Assembly: GCA_933228895.1 (NCBI GenBank)
Contig: OW121846.1
Coordinates: 77,016,064-77,080,063, forward strand
Length of the DNA stretch: 64,000 nucleotides
Reading direction: 5' to 3'
DNA from: Platycnemis pennipes
Taxonomy: Eukaryota; Arthropoda; Insecta; Odonata; Platycnemididae
The notes under the pieces: generated by a model
Databases searched by the model: none
What the model was told of the DNA's origin: nothing
Seen by the model: only the letters and a program-made list of their open reading frames with translations
Shown here: one piece after another, positions 24,501 to 30,938 of the stretch
Layout of the letters: each line of letters starts with the position of its first letter
How positions within the stretch are numbered: position 1 is the first letter of the stretch
Position numbers and translations under genes: made by a program

Positions 24501-26629
24501 CTCGCTGAGCTACTACATGCAGTACTAGTTTGCTACTAGACCCAGTGCCCATCTACCAATCACGTCATGTTACAGCCCCTGTGTGATTTTCCCTTTTTTT
24601 TATTACAATGGTATCATATGGAATAACCAGTTCATAGCAAGCACAAGGTCGATGATCGTGTGAAACCTCCTTGCAGGGTTCCAATTATGCCAGATTCCAT
24701 TCTCAATATCAAGTAGCGGCTAGCACACTAGGCCTTGAGCTTGATCAAGTATCATGTGAAATGGGCTTTAGTAGCATCCAATGAATTCAATGAAGGTGGA
24801 GTTTTGCTTTTAGTTGGTAGCATTATAACCCCATTGAGAATGTTAGCCAATGGATGTAAGTTCACCAGAGGTCTTCATAAAGAAATTACAATAAAATTTT
24901 GGTGCACTCATCGAATTAATATTGAATGTTCATAAGACAGGTTAATTACATTCCACTATACCATAATTTTTATAAAAAATATTTTTGAAAGAACATGGTG
25001 GCATTTAAAATCAGGCTTTTGTGTAAAAAATCCTGAAAGTATACTTAAAAAAATAATACGAAAGGTAATAATAAAACATTGACAAGAATAAGTGACATAG
25101 GATCACACATACAAAATTAAAAGTAACCAAGTCACTGCTTTTCAATTGAGTGATGACAAAGCCCAATATAATTTTCTTTATTGTGTTTCACACACACGGA
25201 AACATGCTTTAAAACAAGAAATGTAATACAAAAGGGGATTCCAACACTATGATACACATCATCTATTCACTAACAGCATATTTATGCATGTAAAAGAAAA
25301 TGTTTCAGAATTTTTCTCATAAGAAATATTTTGGGACTTCCAAGGCTTTAAATATTTCATACACTAAATGGCTAGATGATGAATAAAGAATATAAAACAT
25401 CATACATCAAGGCACTTTTACAAGTAGACAATGATACAGAATGAGAAATCTATACACAATTATAACACGGCCACTTAATTTCATATCACAGGGAAGTTGA
25501 CTGCAAGAAATAAGATTTATGCCACCAAAAATTAAACAATACGTACATTTTATTAAGAGCCTGCGCCATTGCGACTCCATCTGATACCTCTTCTACGGTG
25601 AAATTCGATCCGTCCACTTCAAATGTCTGTAACTGACGTAAAAAAATTAAGTAAGAAGGCATAAACTTATGAAAAATGTTACGGTATGAACATGCCAATA
25701 TGCACACTTACTTGCAAACTTAATCTATGCAGGAGAGAAATCGAAAATCTTCCAACTATGTCATTCCGGATTTAAATTCAACGTATAGGTACGTAAATTA
25801 CACTTAAACCTATCATGTAAATACAATAAAAGGGGCATTTGGACACGAATACTGAATAATTAACTCTATTAAATCAAATATTACATCTATCCCGTGTGCT
25901 AGTTACCTTTAAACACACAAATCCGTCTTCTACATTACACCAAGGTTTATTCTAACATGATACCTATACCTACACAATTACATAAGCATATATCCTACAC
26001 CATTCATATGTTTAAGTAGGGATAAAAAGTTAGCCCCCACGCAATCACTACACATAAAATTAGAAATAGTGATTCATATTAGAAATTAATTTGAATCTGC
26101 CACTCATTTTGCATAGATTCCGCACGAAATTCTACTAGAATTACATACATAAAAGGTGGTAACATTAATTCAATAAAAAGGTATATCAACAACATATCTT
26201 TCGTGTCTACTGGATAGGTTTCGCAACCATAGTGTTAATTCATATTTATTCGCAAAAGAAAGACTAACTTTAACACATGACATTTTATTTACTTAGTATA
26301 TTTTAGTATCCTACACAGGTAAGATTACCAGTTCACAATTTCAATACTAAACTTTTACATTATCTTGACTGACTGACTGAAATTGAGATGGTCACAAAGA
26401 GGTGGGTGATGGATAGAATTTGCTTTTTTAACGCAATAATGTGTGGAAGAACCTAATACCTAGCTAACTCATCCTCTCTGCTGAGAGCTTTCTCTTTCTG
26501 AATCTCAGGATAAAACTTAAAAATGCGATGCATGCACTTGCAGATCCCTTGTAAATTTCAGAGCATAGTACTGAAAAATCGAAAACTTACCCATTTTATT
26601 AGGCTTAAACAGTTTCTTGTGTTCTCCAT
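3513..26629 (-). CDS. hook: Hook-family dynein adaptor, N-terminal part, five coding exons
   Basis: Hook proteins link cytoplasmic dynein to cargo (endosomes) within the FTS-Hook-FHIP complex. The globular N-terminal Hook domain contacts the dynein light intermediate chain. Coding exons in transcription order are 26591-26629, 25547-25632, 17013-17085, 14597-14696 and 3513-3593, and they join in phase with GT-AG junctions. The resulting 126 residues follow the Hook domain throughout: CLSLIKW-LQTF, SDGVAMAQALNKI, DPLWF-W-KIKT-WRLK, VSNLKKIVEGVVDYY, PDVVKIGEK, and the hallmark LLQLILGCAVNC-KKQ. The coiled-coil body is not in the window, so the gene must continue left. Introns 2 and 4 are 8.5 and 11 kb and full of transposons. 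No frameshift or stop interrupts the model. Confidence 0.93.
3828..3915 (-). repeat. Dispersed repeat, copy 1 (pair with 13913-13990)
   Basis: The reverse complement of this segment matches 13913-13990 at roughly 80 percent over about 75 bases. Both copies can be read as a peptide containing DPTNEGPPSA followed by PTRA, but neither has a gene context. It may be the 3' part of an unrecognised SINE or LINE. Confidence 0.55.
4072..4389. mobile_element. piggyBac-type MITE with TTAA target duplication
   Basis: The element is bounded by TTAA on both sides. Its ends are inverted: left TTAACCCTCTTACTGCTAAC, right CACACTAAGAGGGTTAA. It is 318 bp and non-coding, and carries an internal CCGATATATCGG palindrome near 4312-4324. 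Its left end matches, in reverse complement, the solo end at about 40930-41040. TTAA duplication is characteristic of piggyBac. Confidence 0.82.
5010..5355 (+). repeat. Low-copy repeat family, copy A, with tRNA-like B box
   Basis: Shares with 5490-5905 and 45205-45600 an ordered series of blocks: GGATCCGGATCG, TTTTCGCGG-TTAGCGATC, GTAGATATTGACAAG, TCACG-AATTAGA, and GCGGGTAGCCTACAT. It ends near GAAGTTCGATCC (about 5341), which resembles a pol III B box. The three copies are diverged, so the family is old. Superfamily unknown. Confidence 0.6.
5490..6760 (+). repeat. Low-copy repeat family, copy B, split by a MITE insertion
   Basis: The left part (5490-5953) matches copy A. The right part (6424-6760) matches 45905-46265 (CAGTTAAAAAAAGTAGA, TATCAGAAATT, GTACAAAAAAGTCAGTAT, TTCAATGG-TGAAAGAAAA). 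Between them sits a hAT-like MITE. tRNA-like B boxes occur in opposite orientations: GAGTTCGATCC near 5887 (plus) and the complement of AAGTTCGATTC near 6708. Confidence 0.62.
5954..6423. mobile_element. GC-rich hAT-like MITE with 8-bp target duplication
   Basis: The 470-bp insert is flanked by a perfect 8-bp duplication GTAGGCAG (5946-5953 and 6424-6431). Terminal inverted repeats read TAGAGGTCTGCACACGG and, from the other end, TAGAGGCCTGCAAACGG, and extend for at least 40 bases. The 45.9-kb relative of the host repeat shows the uninterrupted site. Eight-bp duplication and this end structure fit the hAT superfamily. The open frames inside (6057-6473 and an overlapping one) are a by-product of high GC. 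Confidence 0.85.
7990..8120 (+). pseudogene. LINE reverse-transcriptase scrap with FADD motif
   Basis: A plus-strand frame reads KLRLFADDAVVYWDI then a Glu/Asp-rich stretch and a stop. L-FADDxVVY is the catalytic RT motif of many jockey/CR1-like LINEs. No neighbouring RT motifs survive, so this is a short fossil fragment. Confidence 0.6.
9750..11205 (-). pseudogene. Broken Tigger/CENP-B-like transposase
   Basis: Reading down the minus strand: an N-terminal CENP-B-type helix-turn-helix start (MPPKRKHKELTVKEKFSVI, then HYDIPLSVLSKYLRNR in another frame), the core (DIFNVDESGIFYNLL, ERLTVVLCCNSDGSEK, PRCFKG, NKKAWLTT), the region around the second catalytic Asp reading LLIVE followed by a stop, then LNNIRVLFLPTNTT, and a C-terminal part with LDAMRNIATSW and ENCFRKAGF. 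Several frameshifts, stops and the altered catalytic position mean it cannot be active. CENP-B shares this fold, but the decay and the flanking TIRs favour a transposon. Confidence 0.85.
10850..11047 (+). mobile_element. LINE 3'-end insertion with (TTA)n tail
   Basis: This stretch interrupts the Tigger transposase and ends TGTCTCTGCTGGACAAATAA followed by TTATTG and TTATTATTA. A related tail with ACATTGTCTCTGCATTAATA and TATTATTATTATCA lies at 38010-38112. The pattern suits a severely 5'-truncated LINE. The left boundary is approximate. Confidence 0.5.
12105..12277. mobile_element. pogo-like MITE, 173 bp, TA-flanked
   Basis: The ends read CAGTCAAGCCCGTTTATAAC and, reverse-complemented from the right, CCGTCAAGCCCACTTATATC. 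TA stands on each side. Internal blocks such as AACTTCGTTATA and CTTTGTTATAACTGG are also near-palindromic. No coding capacity. Confidence 0.7.
12750..13615 (+). mobile_element. LTR-like sequence with TATA box and poly(A) signal, split by a SINE
   Basis: A GC-rich segment opens TGTTGTGGGAGG, has TATAAA at 12847-12852, and AATAAA at 13515-13520. After removal of the inserted SINE (13131-13470 plus one target copy) it is about 515 bp, an ordinary LTR length. A TG...CA frame ending at TGTCACA (about 13615) is possible. The TGTTGTGGG start is reminiscent of BEL/Pao LTRs. No second LTR or gag/pol is visible nearby, so it would be a solo LTR or a fragment. Confidence 0.45.
13131..13470 (-). mobile_element. 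tRNA-derived SINE with 11-bp target duplication
   Basis: On the minus strand the head has an A box (TGGCTAGAGTACTGG, 13437-13451) and a B box (GGGTTCGGTTCCC, 13405-13417) at tRNA-like spacing. The body carries GACGTTAAGCCGTGGTCCCC. The tail ends in CCAA repeats next to the left target copy. The 11-bp duplication TGTCAATTGGC is at 13120-13130 and 13471-13481. It landed inside an LTR-like sequence. Reading frames over it (13278-13460 and 13345-13794) are not genes. Confidence 0.9.
13913..13990 (+). repeat. Dispersed repeat, copy 2 (pair with 3828-3915)
   Basis: Inverted partner of the 3.8-kb copy. Blocks AGCTGCCTC, CCTACTAATGA and CCCCACAAGAGCG are shared. Both copies lie in the same Hook intron. 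Confidence 0.55.
14597..14696 (-). CDS. hook: Hook coding exon 4
   Basis: 100 bp. Acceptor TTGAATAG before GTTAGCAACC; donor AAAATTG|GTAAGT. Phase 0 in, phase 1 out. Encodes residues 67-99 (VSNLKKIVEGVVDYYQ ... MRPDVVKI), which align with the Hook-domain linker and the PDV-LIGE block. Confidence 0.95.
15080..16120 (+). mobile_element. Penelope-like retroelement, 3' half with inverted terminal segments
   Basis: The coding remains (15117-15950) are flanked by an inverted pair: 15138-15235 (plus) and 16027-16117 (minus sense) share TATTACCAGG, GATACCTGAC and TGGCC. Penelope elements often carry such partial, inverted pseudo-LTR copies. It lies in Hook intron 3. Confidence 0.75.
15195..15950 (+). 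pseudogene. Penelope-like RT C-terminus and GIY-YIG endonuclease, broken
   Basis: The RT end reads VTLSMYRKPSSTNRYLN then SHHHPTQLN in frame. Downstream frames continue with PYVWGITNRIGNILRKY and, after stops, KKKYIGDTGSCVKIHLEEH, then SAVEELAGSGHTID, IHEALEIRK and WDPAL. This is the order of a Penelope GIY-YIG domain: YIG, the conserved His after it, and the Glu in EALEIRK. The GIY half is interrupted by stops (around 15650), so the enzyme is dead. Confidence 0.85.
17013..17085 (-). CDS. hook: Hook coding exon 3
   Basis: 73 bp. Acceptor TAATTTCAG before AGACCC; donor CTTAAG|GTCAGT. One base completes Ile42, then residues 43-66 (DPLWFHSQWMSKIKTG ... WRLK). Matches the DP-F---WL-RIKTEV--NWRLK stretch of Hook proteins. 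Confidence 0.95.
17086..20245. other. Hook intron 2, left part; nothing recognised
   Basis: No exon or clear mobile-element protein is visible. A GC-richer segment at about 17520-17800 and a purine-rich low-complexity stretch at about 18900-19150 stand out. Near 20190-20245 and 20380-20402 short blocks (TTTGATGGGGAAT, AGGCTTGACTGTA) resemble the pogo-like MITE at 12105, suggesting a disrupted copy into which the 20246-20357 segment was inserted. Confidence 0.4.
20246..20357 (+). repeat. Left arm of inverted duplication of the R4-like LINE end
   Basis: Reverse complement of 20724-20837 with only a few differences over about 112 bases (shared: GGTCATGTGCACGAAGC, GGACAGCCTTCTGCATTGCA, CCCTGCATGCTGGGATG). 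The arms are separated by about 370 bases. Confidence 0.85.
20640..24000 (-). mobile_element. R4-like non-LTR retrotransposon with restriction-like endonuclease, inactive
   Basis: Minus-strand order: an N-terminal region with HPGYNHLSQQNLRDYA (23753-23983), an RT body (22549-23649) with MVLIPKKGDLSDLKNYRPIT and GWVDYKKAFDT, then GIFQGDSFSSLLFCLSL and the catalytic FYMDDLKLYA (22268-22498), EDIGMEFGLDKC (around 22190), a zinc knuckle CRACRRQSKTLGHLISGC (21113-21382) and an endonuclease-like PDIVLLD stretch (about 21040-20900). Site-specific LINE groups R2/R4/Hero share this RT-knuckle-REL layout. GIFQGDS and YMDDLKL favour R4-like. Stops and frameshifts break it into five or more pieces. It lies in Hook intron 2. 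Confidence 0.85.
20724..20837 (-). repeat. Right arm of inverted duplication (LINE 3' coding end)
   Basis: Partner of 20246-20357. It lies at the 3' edge of the R4-like element on its coding strand. Confidence 0.85.
24378..24770. mobile_element. Foldback MITE family, copy 1
   Basis: The ends are TAAAGCCCGTTTCACA and TGTGAAATGGGCTTTA. Long, nearly palindromic arms carry CACTTGATCAAGCACAAGG at the left and CTTGAGCTTGATCAAGTAT at the right. The family has copies at 28694-28895 (partial), 39020-40223 (with nested insert) and 55831-56247. TA at the borders suggests a TA target. Non-coding, about 390 bp. Confidence 0.85.
25547..25632 (-). CDS. hook: Hook coding exon 2
   Basis: 86 bp. Acceptor TACGTCAG before TTACAGACA; donor AATAAAAT|GTACGT. 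Encodes residues 14-41, LQTFEVDGSNFTVEEV then SDGVAMAQALNK, ending in phase 2. Corresponds to the W-LQTF...L-GV-MAQ-L start of the Hook domain. Confidence 0.95.
25633..26590 (-). other. Hook intron 1, no repeats recognised
   Basis: 958-bp AT-rich intron between coding exons 1 and 2. I see no ORF or known repeat; a short TGACTGACTGACTGA run lies near 26365. Confidence 0.8.
26591..26629 (-). CDS. hook: Hook coding exon 1 with start codon
   Basis: 39 bp from an ATG at 26629 to donor AAATGG|GTAAGT. Encodes MENTRNCLSLIKW, which joins in phase 0 to LQTF, giving the typical L--SL--W-QTF start. The ATG context is AAAGGATGG. The 5' UTR presumably lies at higher coordinates, up to about 26.9 kb. Confidence 0.88.
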
Positions 26630-26894
26630 CCTTTCTTGTTAACTTATATTACAGTCGTGATTTCACTAATAGTAGGGCATTCCTACTTCTGCTTACGACG
26701 CAATGTCTAGTATTGTAGTTATCTTACTAATTGTTAAAATTAAAATGCAGTGTATACACCTCAATCGACTCTAATGCAACAGCTACAATACATTCTGACC
26801 GTTTCAGGCCATATTCCCGTCACACCTGAGTTGCGGAGTTGTTATAGCGTTTATTAAAGTTTACGGTCAAAAACCGTTCAACTGGTTCAACCAT

Positions 26895-27010
26895 AGCGCC
26901 ACCATCGCCGTAATGCCGCGCAGTTCAAATACCGTGCTTTAAAAATCCTCCTATATGATGTATTTTACATTTATTACGAGTATCAAGATCATGATAATAT
27001 CCCTAAATGT
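26895..27010 (-). repeat. Left arm of inverted duplication upstream of Hook
   Basis: Read on the minus strand this arm contains CACGGTATTTGAACTGCGCG and TTACGGCGATGGTG. The same sequence recurs on the plus strand at 28550-28660. The core 37 bases (26900-26936 against 28623-28659) differ at only two positions, and weaker similarity extends over about 110 bases. It sits about 270 bp upstream of the Hook start codon. Confidence 0.8.
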
Positions 27011-27278
27011 TCCATACTGACACCTTTTCATCTGATGACACCTTTTTTACACATGCCAGGAAATTTCTAGATGTCAATGTGTAATAGGTGAACAAATACT
27101 TTGCAATGCCACTGTTTAAAAAAGATATTTTTTAACACGACTAGTTTCACAGCAGTATAGTATATTCATATATGTACAGACTTTGTTTCCTTCCTTATAT
27201 ATTAGAATCGTGACGTGCCGCCGCGGCGTATGCATCACCATTGGAGTTGGATGGAGGAAAGGAGTATGGCAAGGAATG

Positions 27279-27321
27279 TGCCCTAGAAGTAATAACCCAT
27301 GGCCGGTTATTATTTCTAGGG
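27279..27321. repeat. Near-perfect 17-bp stem palindrome
   Basis: CCCTAGAAGTAATAACC and GGTTATTATTTCTAGGG pair as arms around the short loop CATGGCC, with one mismatch. Confidence 0.75.
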
Positions 27322-27469
27322 ATTAGCGGCAGGATGCCTGGGGGGATGGATTTGGAAAAGAAGGTCGTTAGTAACCTTCTCTTATCTCCGAATGCATATG
27401 TAAGGATCCCCAGTTGCAGGACATCTAATTTTTTTTCCTTTGATCTCCTGGTGGATCGATCAGTTTAGT

Positions 27470-28165
27470 TTGGAACCTCGAGGTATGGCCTTCTACAAGT
27501 AGATGGGCAGCAAACTGGGTATAGCCTTTTTCTGTTAATGAAATCCCGTCAGTGTTCGGCGGTACGAATGTGGATGCTTCTTTCCGTTCTCCCCATTTGC
27601 GACGCTCATTTGAGGCGCGTCTCTTGCTTATTTGGTGGGCATCACGGTCGTATATACGTATATACGGTGGGCATTTTGACTATGGAAACCAAGTTTTTCA
27701 AGTTCGTGTCAATGTAAAACGCCGCATCGACCTACAGGTCCTTAACGGTATAGGCTATTTTGCTGGAAGGGTTGCCGATGTGTTTCAACCTTCTCCTAAG
27801 GTGTTGGTTCGGGTAGCGGTCTACATGTATTCGTGCCTTGTCTGACTTCTTCTCCTTCTGAGTTATCAAATGATCGATCATTTCCTCTGGGTATCCATTG
27901 GCTAACGATATTGCTTTTGTGGTTCTCATTTCATCATTTCATGCTGGAAACCCTCAGTGGATAAAAGAATGTTACTTGCTCTATTGACCCAACTGTGGAA
28001 TGCCGCGAGTTTTTGTTCGTTTGCATGGTTTGCATGTGTTGAAGTGGCATGGATTACCTGGTCTGTACCTGTTGGTTTCCGGTATACGGCGAATTTATGC
28101 TTGCTATTTTGTTTATGGAGATGACGAAATCCGAAAAATTCAGTAACTCCCTCCATCCCCACGAG
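27470..28165 (-). pseudogene. Second Penelope-like reverse-transcriptase remnant
   Basis: Minus-strand frames read KHKFAVYRKPTGTDQVIHA, EQKLAAFHSWVNRA, GFQHEM, ISLANGYPEEMIDHLI and RRRLKHIGNPSSKIAY. The VYRKPT-TD...K-A--...NR...NGY--x-I pattern is the C-terminal RT part of Penelope-like elements of a lineage other than the 15-kb copy. Frames are broken after about 27730. It lies between Hook and TMEM60. Confidence 0.65.
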
Positions 28166-28549
28166 TATTAACGAAAAGCAAGGAAATTGATAACTATGAG
28201 GAGACAGGATGCGAGGTAATTTTTCCGATTCTAAAAATCTGTATTTGACACTAATAAGAATATAATTGGTAGCTAATAACCTATAGTTACTTGATCGTTA
28301 TTATCTAGGTGTTGGTGGGCCGGATGAGGGCTGGGTCCCTATGGAAAAATGTATAAACCTGTATAAACTTTTTACACATTCTTATACAATTTTTATAAAT
28401 TGTATACAGGCATGTATAAATTTCCAATTGTATTTAGACGTGGCTGTATAAAACTCCCAGGTGTTGCCGAAAATGTGTTAAATGTTCAGTGTAATAGTAA
28501 TATGCATGAATGAATTTTTTAATGAACCCACTATATACATAAAGAAAGG

Positions 28550-28660
28550 GAATTGGCAGTACAAAAATTATCATGAAGCTCGTACTAAGTACAAAATACA
28601 TAATAAAAGAGGAGTTAAAATACACGGTATTTGAACTGCGCGACGTTACGGCGATGGTGT
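28550..28660 (+). repeat. Right arm of inverted duplication (Hook-TMEM60 spacer)
   Basis: Plus-strand copy of the 26895-27010 arm. It lies about 1.05 kb upstream of the TMEM60 start codon and immediately before a foldback MITE fragment. Confidence 0.8.
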
Positions 28661-28693
28661 GAATGGTGCTTGAGTCAAACTTCGGGAAAGTTT

Positions 28694-28895
28694 GTTTCAC
28701 AAGATACTTGACCCAGTATAAGGACAAGTGTGCATATACTTGATTTTAAGTACAGAATATAGCACGATTGGAACCGTCCTAGAGAGTTTCCATATTCATG
28801 GTTTCACATAAACAATTTGAACGTGCGGCAGTTTTTCAGACTAAATAAAAAAGAGAAGATCGCACAGCGTCTGTATGACGTGATTGGTCGACGGT
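28694..28895 (+). mobile_element. Foldback MITE family, partial copy 2
   Basis: Matches the left half of the 55.8-kb copy in order: TTTCACAAGATACTTGACCC, TGGAACCGTCCT, AAAAGAGAAGATCGCACA, GACGTGATTGGTCGA. The right half is absent. The open frame 28817-29029 overlaps it and is not a gene. Confidence 0.7.
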
Positions 28896-29654
28896 CAGGC
28901 GATACAATTTATGTGAGATTGTTGGCGATCTTGTGCTGCATTGTGTGTGATACTGTTTTGTGTAACGGTGATAGGGTAGTGACGAGATTCATATTAGACA
29001 TCTTCTGCCTGTGTATACAATATATTTGATCTTCACGGTCGTTCAATGGTTAAACAGTATTATTTTACATAATACGAGGATCATGAGCATGGGTATTGAA
29101 AGAGTATATACTTCATGGCATAATGTGTAAATGTGGACGATTTGTAACGTGAAGAGATTTATGCTTAAATTGCTCATGACTTCATTTTTCTTCGCATAGG
29201 ATGACATTGATAGGTGGCTAAGTGACGAAAATCATCGTCATGAGCTGGGTTAGTTAAAATATTTAATACCGCTGCCTGTATATGTAGCTCTTGCTATTTA
29301 AGAGTTTGGCTCTACTTTTTCAGCTCAATATCTCATAATCATGTACTGGAGAATTCCCAAGGTTAATCGTATAAGTTTTACGAAGGGTTCAACTGCCTTT
29401 TCCTTATCCACTGATTACCCTGCTAGCCAACTCGAGGGTGTATGCCAGGTGGAATGTAACTTCAGCATATGCCGCTGAGAAATTTTAGCCCAGAGGACTT
29501 GGGAGGAGAATCGCAATTTAGGTATGTTGTGTATTTCGACAGTGCGGATGCTTGGAATTTTTTCACAAATGAACATTTTTTAAATCAAGAGTTTTTTAAT
29601 GGAAGTTGCCTCATTTAAATGCTGTGGAATGAGATGGTGGTTCCTTCTTCTACA

Positions 29655-29708
29655 GTGTTTTATCTGACCGGAAGGTATTACTACTTTACAAAGTAGTATT
29701 TTTTACTA
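29655..29708 (+). promoter_or_regulatory. TMEM60: Probable TMEM60 5' UTR splice acceptor and start context
   Basis: A pyrimidine tract ends in CTTCTTCTACAG at about 29644-29655, some 50 bases before the ATG, so the 5' UTR is probably spliced. The start context is TTTTTTACTATGG. Upstream UTR exons cannot be placed with confidence; an AG at about 29200 and a GTATGT at about 29521 could border one. Confidence 0.45.
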
Positions 29709-30103
29709 TGGCTGTACTCCACCGTGCTTTGTTCACCTGGTTTTTGTTACTTGTCTTCTTGATATTACTTGTTCTTAGATTAGATGCAAGGACACAATGG
29801 AGTTGGTTCATAGTTTCAATACCACTGTGGGTTTATGATAGCATATTGCTAATCTACGTTTTGTTTAATATGATATCACATTGTAAAAACGGTCATGATA
29901 GAACTTCAAACTCAATGATAAAGAAGGTGTGGTATATAACTGCTTTGGTGTTAAAAATGGTATCCCAAATAATATTGTGCATCAAGTTAGAGTATCCATA
30001 TTGGAACTTATCCATGTACTGTGTTATGATACCATTGTGGTTGCTTTTACCAGTGCTGTTAACTGATACATTTATGGCATTGCTGCGGGATAGTCGATAT
30101 TGA
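29708..30103 (+). CDS. TMEM60: TMEM60-like four-pass membrane protein, complete
   Basis: 131 residues in one exon, close to the 133 of vertebrate TMEM60. Hydrophobic segments lie at roughly residues 8-26, 32-52, 75-95 and 101-123, separated by short charged loops. Family landmarks visible are TWFLLLVFLILLVLRLDA, the W-WF---IPLWVYD block, the cytosolic loop C-NGHD-----MIKK-WY and the late MIPLWLLLPVLLTD. The molecular function of the family is not established; it is a small integral membrane protein. It is divergent with Hook and convergent with RNF170. A poly(A) signal follows about 50 bp after the stop. Confidence 0.92.
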   Translation: MAVLHRALFTWFLLLVFLILLVLRLDARTQWSWFIVSIPLWVYDSILLIYVLFNMISHCKNGHDRTSNSMIKKVWYITALVLKMVSQIILCIKLEYPYWNLSMYCVMIPLWLLLPVLLTDTFMALLRDSRY

Positions 30104-30154
30104 TGTAATTTCTTGCACGGCAACATGTAAATATGTATGTATGCGTTGTAAGCT

Positions 30155-30160
30155 AATAAA
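30155..30160 (+). terminator. TMEM60 poly(A) signal
   Basis: AATAAA within AGCTAATAAATG, 52 bases after the stop codon and followed by T-rich DNA. Confidence 0.7.
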
Positions 30161-30653
30161 TGTTTTTTATTATTAAATTAGTTCAATATTAATTGTCCAC
30201 TGTTGGCTGTCATCATCACAAGCTTCCATATATATGCAAAGGTTGGCCGGCAATTGGGGAGAAGGAAGAAATCAGGAAACTTTACTGTTTGAAGCCAAAT
30301 AGAGTTCAAGTTGTCAGTCACTCCACTTCTCAACAGCTGGTCTTAAAATATTGTGAATAATTATGATTGTGTTCCAATTGCGAAAACATACAGAAATCCT
30401 AACTGGTAGCAAATGGCTGCGCATGCCAATAGTGCAATAAATTAATATCGCTGTGATTGTCATCCACTTAATGTGGCATTTACAAGTAGGTTTGTTATTT
30501 TCATGGCCATTTTACACCAAGCTATTAATTGCACAACTTTATTATCGATGGAAATAGGCTGGGTTATTTTCTACACAATGTTCATATATTTGGAAAGCTT
30601 CTCATCTCACCGTCCATCAGAATGCACAATGATAAGCCTAGTGTACATTGACC

Positions 30654-30938
30654 TTAACACGTTCAACCCGACGGACGCGAATGCGCATCCGAGGTGCGTT
30701 GCCAAGACACCGAATGATGCGCATTCGCGTCTGTTAATGACCCCTCTGATGACCTCACTGAAGACCTCTCTGAAGGATAGGAACTTGCGTCTTTAATAAA
30801 TTATCAAGTTTTGTTATTCAAAAAATTTTTAACAAATTTTATAATTACATGTAATTGACTGGCCAAATTAATGTGGCAGAAAAAGCTTTCCGTTTTTCAT
30901 GATTGCATACTAGAAATATTCCGGGTTGAATGTGTTAA
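30654..30938. mobile_element. piggyBac-type MITE with TTAA duplication (second family)
   Basis: Bounded by TTAA at 30654-30657 and 30935-30938. Inverted ends are CACGTTCAACCCG and, from the right, CACATTCAACCCGG. Inside, GACGCGAATGCGCAT and ATGCGCATTCGCGTC form a second inverted pair. 285 bp, non-coding, between TMEM60 and RNF170. Confidence 0.85.
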
